Source of the DNA: Paracamarosporium sp. OC-R06-R3
Lineage: Eukaryota; Ascomycota; Dothideomycetes; Pleosporales; Didymosphaeriaceae
Direction of reading: 5' to 3'
DNA length: 64,000 bases
Assembly: GCA_019828545.1 (NCBI GenBank)
Contig: JACVRA010000202.1
Span: 496,001 to 560,000, forward strand
The notes beneath the pieces were generated by a model that was given only the letters and a program-made list of their open reading frames with translations, was not told the DNA's origin and did not search any database. This document shows positions 44,064 through 55,800 of the stretch, in pieces (the first letter of the stretch is position 1; each line of letters starts with the position of its first letter). The translations under genes and the position numbers were made by a program.

Positions 44064-45648
44064 ATGGAGGAGTATCATGGTTCGAAAATTTTCGACCCAG
44101 ATGGGTTCCGTTCACTCCGGGCGTTCGGCCCGTTCATCGATACCGATACCTACGAGATCATGCCTACAACGTGAGTTTACTCTCGCTGTTGCTGAAGAGC
44201 TTGGGTTCATCGGAACACATAGTTCGGGTGATCAGCAATAGCCTGTGCCAAGCGCCTACCTAATTACGTGAACCATACTAATTCTATTCTCCCATCTTGT
44301 AGGTACCGCAGTATTACTATCGGTGGCCTTATATTCGGTCTTTCGATGATCTTTGCTATCCTCGCCACATATCTAGCTATCAAACAAACAAAGGCCGCGC
44401 GCAAACCTTTAAAAAACGCTTATATCTGGATGATATGGGTGGAGCTCGTGGCATGTGTTGTCATTGCCTTTGAATGCCTACTCTACCTATTATACCTGAT
44501 CAGACCGAGCTTCTACTTTTACATGTCCATGTGTACGTATCACGTTCATGCGCGGAATTGATGTTTTGATCATGGCCATAAGGTACAGTCGTGCTGACTC
44601 TATAGTGTTCCTGTGGTCTTTACAAATCCAGCTACTTCTACAAATTATTATCAATCGCATCCGAGTCATTCTACATGACCGAAGAAAAGGCAGGATCATA
44701 GCAATCGGCGTTGCCCTGTTCATTCTCTGTATTATCATCAGTGTGTTCTGCATTTGGATACCCGCGAGGCTGCAGATCAGCGAACGGTATGTCAAGGAAG
44801 TGACCTTCCGTACAGGGCACTATTGACCGGTGTCACCTAGGTACATCCACATCAACAACATATGGGACCGCATAGAGAAGGTTCTCTATCTGCTTGTTGA
44901 CGCCTGCTTGAACTGGTATTTTATCCGCGTCGTCAAAGATAACCTCGTAGCCAATGGGCTGCAAAAGTACAACCGTCTTGTACGATTCAACCAGCGCATT
45001 ATCATTGTCTCACTTCTCATGGATGTCATGATCATCTGTGCAATGAGCATCCCAAATGGCTTCATGTACGCTCTATACCTTGTTTTTTCTACCTCGGATC
45101 TTATATTTTATACTGAGCATGCAATATTACTAAGACAACACAGCTACGCAATGTTCCATCCCTTAGCTTTCCTGGTCAAGCTAAACATCGAGATGACAAT
45201 GGCAAACCTTATTCGCAAGATCGCTCTCGACAACCATACTGTCCAGAACTCCTTTCTTGTCGCATCTACCTCTCTTTCCACAGACTCTGCACGTCCCGAC
45301 ACACCGAGTTCTCAACAGAGCCATGGAAGGTGGATCACCTCATTATTGAACTCTAGCGTCCCATGGAGCAAACAACAACCACAAGAAGAAGGCATACTCA
45401 AAACCGAAGAATTTTCCGTCGTCAGCAGACGCAGGTCGCAACTTTCGTCACATCTCTTCCGATGGTCAAGTCACAAGGCAGAGAAGAGGGAAGATAGTTT
45501 AGCACTAGAGGAAATCAGTGTGGGAAGTGTGCCTGAGAGGAGTAGGACGGAGTCTGGCTCAGAGGGTTGTGAGCGGGTAGATGGTGCGGGTGATGAGGTG
45601 GTGTTGATGCATCCGCCTGCAACGATGCGGAGGTGGCCGGATCTGTAG
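44064..45648 (+). CDS. Multi-pass membrane protein, unidentified (about 6-7 TM)
   Basis: Four exons (44064-44170, 44303-44532, 44606-44786, 44841-45648) join to 441 residues. Splice signals are clear (GTGAGT...TGTAG, GTACGT...TATAG, GTATGT...CCTAG). The short N-terminus (MEEYHGSKIFDPDGF) leads to hydrophobic segments: SITIGGLIFGLSMIFAILAT, YIWMIWVELVACVVIAFECL, WSLQIQLLLQIIINRI, IIAIGVALFILCIIISVFCI, VLYLLVDACLNWYFI and LLMDVMIICAMSIPNGFMYA. A ~170-residue Ser-rich cytosolic tail follows. The layout resembles fungal seven-helix proteins, but I do not recognise the family. The start is assigned from the in-frame Met before the first splice site and is less sure. Confidence 0.75.
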
Positions 45649-46076
45649 ACAAAAGTTTTGATTTGATTTGCAATGATCCTGTGAAAGTCTCGCACTAATT
45701 TGGAAGAAAATTCTATCCTTGTACGAAGGAGTTCGTTTTATCGACTACTCAGTCACGGCACTGAGGCCATTCAGGTTGAATAGTCAATAAGAATGAGCTC
45801 CTTCGTATTAGATCGCGAGTTGTAGTCTCGAGCTAAGTCACAGAGGGAGTACCATTACCGGAATTAGCTGTTCTTTAGCGCTTGAGCGGCATTATATAGA
45901 GACACATTGCCTCTATCCTTCAGAATATATTTCTTACGACTACCAGCTATCGTTATGAATTGTGCACATCCATGCATGGCGTTTTGAAGAATGTCACTTA
46001 TGCCAGGCCAGTTCTATGAGCAAAGAGCAGTCATAAAATGAAAGCAAACGATGCTATCATTTGGTAAATCGAGTTT
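45649..46076. other. Intergenic between convergent genes; contains MITE copy 2
   Basis: 428 bp of 3' flanks. The hairpin element at 45724-45805 lies 75 bp after the stop codon of the membrane-protein gene, probably in its 3' UTR. Confidence 0.6.
45724..45805. mobile_element. Hairpin MITE, copy 2
   Basis: 82 bp, starting CGAAGGAGTTCGTTTTATCG and ending AATGAGCTCCTTCG, flanked by TA on both sides. The ~30-bp ends are near-perfect inverted repeats (CGAAGGAGYTCRTT...), so the whole element can fold as a hairpin. It matches copy 1 at 40911-40993. TA flanks fit Tc1/mariner-type mobilisation; no coding capacity. Confidence 0.88.
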
Positions 46077-48394
46077 TCAGTCTCCAGTCTCCAGTCGTTT
46101 CCCAGCATACAATGCCTTTTTACGATGCCTTGCTTGTTCGTCCGTCATATCGATGACCGTATCTTTGCCCTCGCTCTTCTCATCATATACACGTGCAGGT
46201 ACATCGGTCTCTGTCTCATTCCTTCTCCTGATCCTCGGCTCCACTCTCGCTAATTCACTCTGCCTACCCTCTCCGATATCCTTCACCATCTTCCGAATAT
46301 GCGGATAGCTTGCGCTTCCGCTTCTAGCGCTCTTACTCCCCCCTTTTCTAGTCTTCTTGTCTTGGTTTGTAGGTGTCGGACTAGGTTGTGGATCTATATC
46401 CAATACCACGTCTTCGTTCGTCGGCAATGTTCTACTTAGAGAGGTTGGATCAAAATAAACATCTTCTGCGGCAGGGTTGGACTTGGGTGTTGGTGTCACC
46501 CAGCGGTACAATGTGCTCATGCTCCTGGTCCAGAGGTTGTAGCCGAAGTCGGTAGAGAGAAAACCGATAAACAAGAAGGTCGGGACGCAGACTGCCGCGA
46601 CGGTGATGGCGAAAGGTCGGAAAGATGCTGGATTCTCGGGCATGTTCGTCATCCCGAATACGCTCGTTACGAAGGTCAAAGGCCTTGTTGAGAATTAGTA
46701 AAATATGAGAAGAATGGGTTGAGACTCATCGACTTACACAAAGAATATGTTCACGATGGTCAAAAGCTTGATGTATTGGCCTTGCTGTACGGCAATATCT
46801 GAAAGCTCGACAGATTTTCTTGACTCCTGGACACCTGTGCCTTGGAAAAGAGGAAATTCGAGAGACTCTATCTCGTGCCTTCTCTCATTGTTCTCACGTA
46901 GTATAATTCTGAGCTCTTTCATTTCAGCTTCAAATTGCAACCGGAGTAACCTCAACTTTCGCTTCCAAACATCGTTTCTTGGCGATTCTTCGTAGAGAGG
47001 CCATAAAGTCTTACTCTTGCCTTCCCACACCTCATCGGTGAACGTGTCTTCGAAAGCATCAATCATGGATTTTATACTGTCGTTGATGGCTGCAAGCTGT
47101 GTTTTGGTCAACTCTAGTCCAGCTTGACTTGTTTCAGCTTACTGACTGCTTTTTCGGCATAAAAGTATCGACGGGTCCACGAGAACTTTTTGTCCTCGAA
47201 CAATCGCTGATCTCGCAGCTCAGCGTCAAACAAAAACTCTCGTGGGGGAGCGATCATATGCGTCAGTCGCTTGCATATCTCGTCGTATCTTTTCCTAGCA
47301 TCACGATACTCTGTCAATAATGCATGTAGGAAAGCCTCGGTGCCATTTAAATAACGGGGGTAAATCTCAAAGGTATCCGTGGTTGCTCTCCAGTCAGGAA
47401 AACACTGGAGCTGAAGCACCTAGCCGTTCTGTCAAAACCGTAGATTTTACCCCCCTTCATATAGAAAACGTACCTGCCATGGCGACCAAATATCCGGCAC
47501 CCACCCATATTTCGTTCCTGCTCTTCGGCTCCTGTTACGTATCCGCTTTGGTTCGTCATCGCACAATGCCAGTGCTACAACTGCACCGCATCGTGACAGT
47601 GGTAGATATAGGCTGTTTGGATCAAGGTCTTTTTCGGCACGCTGCCAATCCATCGGTTTACAGTCCTCGCCAAGAAGAGTGTAGTACTCAAACGTGAAGA
47701 AGAACGTCTGGTGCTGCTTTCGACTTCCACAAAAAGCACGCTCCATGTGGGCCGAGGATGCTTCAGTTTTAACGAGATGCCTAAAAAGTTCGTCCATATC
47801 AAACGTGTCGTTCAGTGTCAAATGGAGCGCAGCGAAAAGAATCGGGGCCGGTTCACGAGCAATGGTAATACGACCAACGGTGGGCTTTCCAGTACTGTTC
47901 CCGAGGTTACTAATGCTATGCCATATCTCTGTAGCCTTTGACATGGTATTTTGACTACTGGTAGCCTCAACAAGCTCCGTCATGCCATCTAGCCCAACAT
48001 CGTAGACCTGAAAATGCGAATAGTGGGAGCGGTCGGCGGCAGGACCCGGCCCCACATGGAACAAATGAGGCTGCTTCGAGAGCTTCCCAGGATCTGAGAT
48101 GATAGGCGCCAATATTTCTCTTCCGTGCTCTTCCCAATCGTGGTTTTTTAAGTGCTCGCGCAAATGCTCATGATTGAAAGACCTCGATGGCAGTTCAGCT
48201 TTGACATAGTACGAGTCATCTTCGTCGTCCGAATCATCAGATAGCGTTGCACTGTCGGTAAACGCATGGCTAGGCTGTCGATGGAAGTCTGTTGCTTCTG
48301 GAGGCGTCCCGGACAGGGATTTCAATAGTGCGTTGTGGGATCGTTGGAGTGACTCTAGCTGCTGGCGAAGCTCCTCGACCTCATTTGCGGCCAT
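46077..48394 (-). CDS. CorA-like magnesium-transporter-type membrane protein
   Basis: Four exons (48394-47474, 47419-47147, 47096-46738, 46683-46077) give 719 residues. A long soluble N-terminal half leads to a helical region (INDSIKSMIDAFEDTFTDEV, ESPRNDVWKRKL, LRIILRENNERRHEIESLEF) that is typical of fungal CorA-like proteins. Two C-terminal TM helices follow: IVNIFFVPLTFVTSVFGMTN (split by intron 3) and AITVAAVCVPTFLFIGFLST. The GMN selectivity motif appears as GMTN, a common fungal variant. Intron 2 (50 nt, GTCAGT...CACAG) resolves what at first looks like a frameshift near 47110. Whether it conducts Mg2+ is unknown. The cytosolic tail is basic and Ser-rich. Confidence 0.86.
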
Positions 48395-49153
48395 GTGACC
48401 TCACACTACAGATTTAACTGAAAAAGCAACGGCTAGGAGAAGCACGAGAAATTCCAAAGTCGCTGATGTTGTCCCCGTGACCGACCTACGAGTTGGGGTG
48501 TGCGCAATTTAAGTGTGGCCCTCGCATGCCGCCGAGCCTCCACTTACAAGGTGGGCATCGTGCATCGAGCGTTGCAGCGAATGGAAGCTTGCGCAATCCT
48601 ACAACGGTAAGAAAGGACTCAGTGCTGATGTTGCTTGGCTTGAGAAGGCGTATGGCGGGTGATGCGAGAGGATACGTCAAACGTGCCCCTGCTTCTCGAG
48701 AGCGCCGGCTTCTCTCTTGCCCAGCAATGCATGCTTCGCCATTGAGAAGCTTGAAGACCGGTAGACGTAACAAGCAACGACAGACCGCAGCCAGCGTCGC
48801 CGTCGCATGCGCTAGCGTTGAAGTGGGGATGGTGCTCCAAAATAGCCCCCATGCTCACTATTTGCTAGCACGTCACATCGGCCCGGTTCCTGGAGCGGTG
48901 AGTGATGGCCACACGTCTGGAAAGGATGTCGTCTTTGATGAGTTGGAACTAGATCAACCGAGCTGATGGACGATGAGCGTCAATGGACGGGTTACGGATG
49001 CTCGATGCTATCCACCTTCCTATTTTAGCTGAATACCGCGGTTGCGATTTCGTCTATCGATAAGGCTGGATTTCTTTCATCATCGTCCAAAGGTTCCCCT
49101 CCACGCCTCACATTCCCAGTTGAGCTTGCCGAACAGCGCGCACAGGAGGCATC
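48395..49153. promoter_or_regulatory. Divergent promoter region, CorA-like / amidohydrolase
   Basis: 759 bp between divergent starts. A 157-codon open frame at 48493-48966 lacks domains. No binding site assigned. Confidence 0.5.
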
Positions 49154-51033
49154 ATGCCCTCCTTTGGATGGCTCATCACTTTGTCCGTCGTTGCACTCCT
49201 TGGCTCTATCGTCTATCAAAACCCTGAACCGCTACTTGCGCCGATAACGAACTCGCTAGTATACAAGGTCTTCCAGCAAATCTTCGAAGACACACATTGC
49301 TACGTCACTGTCAGGACAAACTCAGAAAGTCTGCCTCATGCTGAATGCTTCAGTATCGCGGATGGCAAATTCAAAAGAGTCTTCATAGATGAGACGTCGT
49401 ATGATGTCGTGAAGGAGAAGCGAAAGGGGCACGTGATCCCAGGGTTGTGGGATGGGCATGGCCATTTGTCACAGTTTGGCGAGTCTTTGGACTCCGTCGA
49501 CTTGTTTGGCACGAAGTCGATGCAGGAGGTAAAGGAGAGGCTTGTTGCGTACAAGGCTGGACATGAAGAGGCGGGAACGAGTGAGCAATGGCTAAGGGGT
49601 GTGGGGTGGGATCAAGCCAACTTCCAGGGGAAATGGCCGGTAGCAGTATGTTGATTTTTTTCTTGATGCTCTAACAGCTTCAAGGGTTCTTCATCATGAC
49701 GATAAGCTGCTAACGACCGTTTAGAAAGACCTCGAAATAGATGGACGGTTCAAGGACCTCTACGTGATGCTCGATCGTGTAGATGTCCACTGTATTTGGG
49801 TATCTGAAAAGGTCCTGTCGCTCCTTCCTAATCCCCTGCCACAGGTTCCTGGTGGAGAAATTCCAGCGAAAGGAGTCTTTTGTGACAATGCAATGGATAT
49901 TGTTATGAAATATTACCCAAAACCTAGCAGGGCACGCCGGACAAAGTGGATTCAAGATGCCATGTTTGAGCTTAACAAGCACGGTATCGTTGGAATGCAC
50001 GATGCTGGCGTTTTCCCTTTTGAGCTAAAGCTTTACGAGGAGCTTTCGACGAGCGAATCATGGACTGTTCGGGTTAATGCAATGGCAGAGTGCGAGACGA
50101 GGAACACGTTTTGTCCAGAAGACGTTGCAAAAATCAGCACGCCTAACGGAAATTTCCACATGCAAAGCGTGAAGCTGTTCGCTGGTATGTACGCTCCACA
50201 TGTCATTGCAGTTGCATGCTCATACGTTGTTAGACGGCGCCCTTGGTAGTTGGGGAAGTGCTATGATCGAGCCTTACAGTGACAAGAAAAGCTCCTCTGG
50301 CACGCTTCTTGTCAATGCCACAACACTCTCTCAAATCACACACGACTGGGCACATGCAGGATACCAAGTAAACATACACGCAATTGGCGATCTGGCCGCC
50401 CGGCTCGCCATCAATGCTTTTGAAGAAGCTCTTAAAACTCTATGCCCTGGATCTACTCTTCGCGAATGCCAGGAAAAACACCGCTTCCGTCTCGAGCATG
50501 CACAAATCATTCACCCAGACGACCAGCGTAGAATGAAGGAGATTGGCATCATCCCGTCCATTCAGCCGACCCATGCGACTTCGGACATGCCGTATGCTGA
50601 AACCAGGCTTGGAAAACGTCGCACAGAGGATGAAGCCTATCGCATGCGCTCGCTACTCCCGCTGAAGCCAGTCTTCGGCAGCGACTTCCCTGTGGAGCCG
50701 GCAAACGTTTTTGAAGGCATCTACGCCGCTGTCACCCGACGTAGTCCTCGCACTGGCCTCGATGCCGATGGAAAAACGAAAGGATGGTATGATTCAGAGA
50801 CTGTGACGCTTGAAGATGCTTTAGAAGGCTTCACTATCAATCCGGCCTATGCGGCGTTTCTAGAAGGCAAGGCTGGTGTGATCGAGGCAGGTGCTTATGC
50901 GGATTGGATAGTATTGGATGAACCTCTAGAGACTCTTGACACGGAGTCGCTACGGAGCATCAAGGTTAAGGAGACTTGGGTGGGTGGTCGGCTGGTGTAC
51001 AGACGAGCAGGGCCAATCGAGGCTCCTTGGTAG
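49154..51033 (+). CDS. Membrane-anchored amidohydrolase (amidohydrolase-3/YtcJ-like)
   Basis: Three exons (49154-49645, 49725-50184, 50234-51033) give 583 residues. A hydrophobic N-terminus (FGWLITLSVVALLGSIVY) looks like a signal anchor. Metal-binding features of the amidohydrolase superfamily are seen: PGLWDGHGHL (HxH), YQVNIHAIGDLAAR (His on strand 5/6), RFRLEHAQIIHPDD (His) and PVFGSDFPVEP (catalytic Asp). Closest in style to the amidohydrolase-3/YtcJ group. The family hydrolyses C-N bonds of varied substrates; the specific one is unknown. Location, secretory pathway or membrane, is inferred from the N-terminus. Confidence 0.88.
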
Positions 51034-51515
51034 TTGATGCGGTCCTTTCTCGGTTCAACGAAGTGCAGCACGGGTACAGCAGGTAGGCGCGGCATCCGTA
51101 CATAAATCCATGCCACACATCCCGCTTGCCATCGACGCAGCTAGATTTACCACCTAGCTTGCTGTAGCACTACACACTTGCTACACTGGGCGTAGTTGCC
51201 GTCCGTCAGTGAGGCTTGATATGCGCCCGAAGTCCATCATGGTACTCCCTGATCCGAGCGCCGTCAGAGTGACCAACCACAATCAACACATTACCCAAGT
51301 AGGCTTCGTTTGCTCCGTACATGCTTCATGCACGACATTGATTGATATTAAACTGTGTGGGGAAAGCAGAGCTTTCAACTGCCCCGCTCTGAAGCCTCGA
51401 ATTGACCAATGTATATATATGACAGAAAGTCGAGTGAGCATCCGCTTCACACTTTAAATTTTTTTTTTTCAATTTACGAATCCCAACTACGCATCGGAAA
51501 AACTGGAAACGAAAC
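51034..51515. other. Intergenic, no supported gene
   Basis: 482 bp holding the amidohydrolase 3' flank and the promoter of the nicotianamine synthase gene. A poly-T tract (51460-51470) lies just before the start. Confidence 0.6.
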
Positions 51516-52603
51516 ATGCATCTTTCGATGAACCAGACAGAGAAACAAGTCGCAAGATGTGGGAAACATAATCACACGCGCGTTGACATACCCATCACCA
51601 CACCACCTTCTACTCCTACGCCAGCAACGGCAGCAGCACATGATCTTCATCGGGAGATACACAGAATCTACCAGGAACTCGCATCCCTCAATAACTTTGC
51701 ACCATGCGATTGCGTGAACGCACTGCTCACCCGCCTCGTCGCCCTCTGCATCCAACCTTACAGTTCAGAAATCGTTGGCCACTTCAATCACATCCACGAC
51801 GTAGATAAGCTCTGTCGCGACCTTCAAGCTATATGTGCGATTGCAGAAGGCGAGCTGGAACTCTACTGGGTAAAAAGGATACTTCATAGCGCAGCCTCCG
51901 ATCCGGGTACGTTACCCCAAAACACCTTCCTGACATGCTTGATGCCTTGTTTAGATTTAATGCGTTTTCAGGCCAGGCGCAAACACAGACTCTGCTAGAG
52001 ACGTTCCCCTATTATGATAACTACATCGCCCTTTCGAACATCGAAGCTTCCACTCTAACACCCTTCCTACCCTCTCCACCACAAAATATCGCCTTCATAG
52101 GCTCCGGCCCGCTGCCTTTAACCTCGCTCTGCATGCTCTCCCACTTCCCTACCGCCACCCTTCACAATATCGACCGCGATGCCAATGCACTCACCTTATC
52201 CTCCGCACTGACGTGTAAACTTGGACAATCTGAGCGTATGACGTTCAGCTGTGAAGACGCTGCAGAAATGAGTGTTAATCAAACGAACTGGGAGCTTTTC
52301 GATGTGGTTTTCCTTGCTGCGCTAGTAGGAATGCAAAGTAGCGACAAGATCTCAGTGCTAAGGGGCCTGCGGAACAGGGTAAGGGTGGGAACAGTGGTCG
52401 TGTGTAGGAGTGCGAGGGGGTTAAGAGGGGTTCTGTACCCGGTGAGTATGGCCATGAATCATTCATGAAGAGGATGGCTGACGTTGATGTAGGTCCTGGA
52501 GCTTTCGGACGAACTGCAGAGTGCAGGATTTGAAATTTTGGCCGAGGTACATCCTTGGACTAGCGTTGTGAACTCGGTGGTTGTGCTGAGAGTTAGGAAG
52601 TGA
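51516..52603 (+). CDS. Nicotianamine synthase family protein
   Basis: Three exons (51516-51906, 51972-52441, 52493-52603) give 323 residues. Family features seen: YQELASLNNFAPCDCVNALL, TFPYYDNYIALSNIEAS, IAFIGSGPLPLTSLCMLS (SAM-binding glycine motif), LHNIDRDANALTLSSAL, FDVVFLAALVGMQSSDK, VVVCRSARGLRGVLYP and HPWTSVVNSVVVLRVRK. These are hallmarks of nicotianamine synthase, which joins aminobutyrate units of SAM into metal chelators. Nicotianamine synthase is well known in plants and is also found in some filamentous fungi such as Neurospora. Product (nicotianamine or a shorter analogue) is inferred. An acceptor at 51971 keeps the frame; an earlier AG at 51954 would break it. Confidence 0.88.
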
Positions 52604-52855
52604 GCCTGAGTGGAGTCGAGACATTGAGGGTATTTGGGACTCGCAGCTTGTTTTGCTGCGATCATGAGCCGACGATATCACAAAAGTGTTCTGAGAGCGT
52701 TAAAAAAATATGGTGTATAAAAACTTATAGGGTATCATGACGGAAGAAAGATCAACCTACCACGCCAATCCGATGGCATCTTGTCGAAATATGCATTTCA
52801 AACCTTGCAAGCCATACCGCAATCGCTAAGCACTCAAAATCGGCAATAGCAACCC

Positions 52856-55800
52856 TCACTTCGCCCCAGCAAGCTCCCGTCTACGAGCCCGATAAAACCG
52901 CTCAAGCATTTTCCTTCGCTCATCCTGCGTCATACCCTCCACCAGTAACGCAAACTCTACTGGATCCTCATACCCCCACATCCGCGCCATCTCGCAAAAT
53001 TGGCGCCTCCTGACCCTCTCATTAGGCCTATACTTATAGTTGATCTTGAACTCTCTACCATCAGCTCTGCCCTCTCCAATCATCTTGACATCATCTGACT
53101 CGTTGCCGCTATAATGGACATCGTCATCTGGAGCGTGTAAATGATGGTGTGGCTGCGACTGAGAGTCAAAGACTCGTTTGCGTCCTAACTCAACATCATT
53201 GCGGAGTTCCATTGCTTGCTTGCCGAGCCGAGCTTCGATTTCACTGCGCCCAATGACTTCACTGTTTTCGTGTGTATACTGGACACCTGCTTTTGCTAGG
53301 ATTGCGTTGATAGGGTTGGGTCCGGTGCGTTTCTTCGCTAGTTTCTTATCCGTGCTACTAGACGATTTTGTGGTCGTGAAAGATTCTACGATCTTTTTCA
53401 TCTGCGTTGACAACGAGATGTCGTCCTCTGCAAGCCCCAAAGATTGGTTGCTGAGGATGTCATCATCTTCTTCGGAATCGAGCTGCGAGTTCTCGACGTC
53501 GAAAGACATGGCGCCAACACCGGCCTTTGTCTCAGCGACGTTAGTCTTGGTCATGATGTCGCGAAGCAGGATGTTATCTTCTTGGAAAGTAAAGAGATTT
53601 TCGAGACCAAACAGCTCGCCTTTCTTCTCAGATTGGTCCATTACACCTTTAAAATATCGACGTTCATCTGAGGCAGAGTAGCCGATGTTGGCTTGCTGCT
53701 GTTTATAGATCTGCCGAGCGTAGACGATCTCCTCAATCGTGCCCGAAGAAATGAGTCGGAAGACTTCGACATCGCGGTTTTGTCCGATTCGGTATGCGCG
53801 GTCTTGCGCTTGAAGATCATAGGCCGGATTCCAATTTGGATCCACGACCACGACCTTGTTCGCTGAAGTGATGTTGAGGCCCACACCGCCTGCTCGTGTC
53901 GAAATGAGGAACACAAACTGATTTGGATCCGAGTTGAAATCTGCGACAACTTTGGCGCGGTCTTCGTAGCTCATGCTACCATCCAAATAGGAAAAATTGT
54001 ACTTTGTTCCATCAAGATCGAAAAGTGACTTCATGAGTCGTAACAGGCGTACAGAGTGAGAGAAGACCAAAACTTTGTCCCCATTCGAGTGCCAGTAATC
54101 CAGGAGCCGCTTTAGTACTTTCCATTTACCGCAGAATTCACGCTGTGATTGCTTTAAGATGCTGTCTTTGATCCTCATCAAATCAGGCCAGTCATCAGGG
54201 CAAGCGATCTGGAGGTTTTCCAAATCTTTGGCCTGCTTTTCGTTCTTGTCTGTAGAAATAGGCAACAAAAGTGCGAGGTGGTTAGCGAGCTTTTGTAAAG
54301 TCATCATACAAGGGAACATGTATTTAGACCATTTCTCGCCTTCGCTCGCCGTTTCTTGGAAGCAACACCAGCCGCGCGATTTCCCCGAATTACAGTTACA
54401 GGGTTCCTTAGCTGTACGAATTAACTCGCACTTCTCGCTCTCAATAAAAGTACGATAAGCATCAGCTTGCGTTTCTGTAAGCTGACAAAAGACCACGCGG
54501 TCGCTCTTCTTGGGTAGCTGATCTGCAATAAGCGACTTCATACGGCGCAGAAAGACGCTCGGTAAGACGTTGTCGACTAGCTCTCGAGCTTTGCTGCGTG
54601 CATCGGCGAGCTGGGCATGGCTCGCATCGTGAGCTTGTCCCATCTTTAACGGCAAGCTAACCATCTGCTTCCATTCTTGAGCTGAACCGTAAGCACCTGG
54701 TCGTGCCCAATTGAGAAGGTTCCAAAGCTCTTCATACTTGTTCTGAATGGCCGTCCCTGTAAGGCCAACTCGGCAGAGGGCGTTGATCTTGTTCATTGCT
54801 TTAGAAATCTCCGCATTTCTATTTTTAATCTGATGACATTCGTCCGCGATCACACAATCCCAATCAACCGTGTTAACGTCGCTCTCATTATTTCGGTAGG
54901 TGTCATAAGTCGTGATCATGATCTCGAGCATTCCTTTCCGGGCAGCATTAAGGACGCCCTTCCTATCGGCAGGGTTGCCATGATACCGATATACTTCCCA
55001 CCAACCCCACTTGTCCAGTTCATCTTCCCAGTTACGCATCAACGTGCCAGGACATACGATTAATATCCTAGGGTACCATCGATCGTCTCCACACCGACGG
55101 ATTTTGCGCATGTATTTAGCATCGTGCTTGGTTCCAGTCTTGCCAAATGCAGCAGTGAGAAAAGCAATGACCTGGATGGTTTTGCCGAGACCCATATCGT
55201 CGCCGAGAATCGCGCCACTCTGCTTGACGAATCGTTCGTGAAGAAACTGGACTCCTTCCACCTGATAATCTCGAAGCCATTGAGCAATGGGCGCCGGTAT
55301 GATGGCACCAGAGGCGCGCAGCTTTACGTCCTTTTTCGCGCGCTGCGTCTTTATAGCCTTGTCGAGCATAGGCTTCTCTTCGAAATCGGAATCCGAGAAG
55401 TCAATATCTTCGTAGCTCGGTGGATAGCGCAAGCCAGCCTTATGAAGCTTCTTCAGCTTCCCCTTGCGCGCTTCAATATACTCCGGAATCGGCTCATCCA
55501 AGAAGGTTTCCTGGTCATCATCTTCACCCACACTGTCCGTGCTAAACATCGCCTTCTCCTTCTCCACCTTCTTCGGTAGCGGCTTTCTACCCACTATACT
55601 CGTTGCTTGAGCAGTACGAGATTTCTTTTGGGCTCGGAGCCTGTTGGTTTCGGCGGCGGCACGCTTTCTCTTTGTCGTTCGGCGGTTCTTGAAAGCTTCG
55701 TAATCGGCTTTACCATCATTATCCGACCAGTCATCAAACGAGACGGAGTCGCTCTGACCACCGTCGGGCATTCTTTCTTTCCCGGCCTTGTGTCTTCCAG

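Noticed and set aside
46734..47420. Apparent frameshift in the CorA-like gene near 47110
   Set aside because: A 50-nt intron (47097-47146, GTCAGT...CACAG) joins the frames and restores the family sequence.
48493..48966. 157-codon open frame between the CorA-like and amidohydrolase genes
   Set aside because: Composition is atypical and there are no domains; it lies in a shared promoter region.
51516..52603. Nicotianamine synthase and CorA-like protein as a metallophore cluster
   Set aside because: They are separated by an unrelated amidohydrolase and lie on different strands; no exporter or tailoring enzyme is present.
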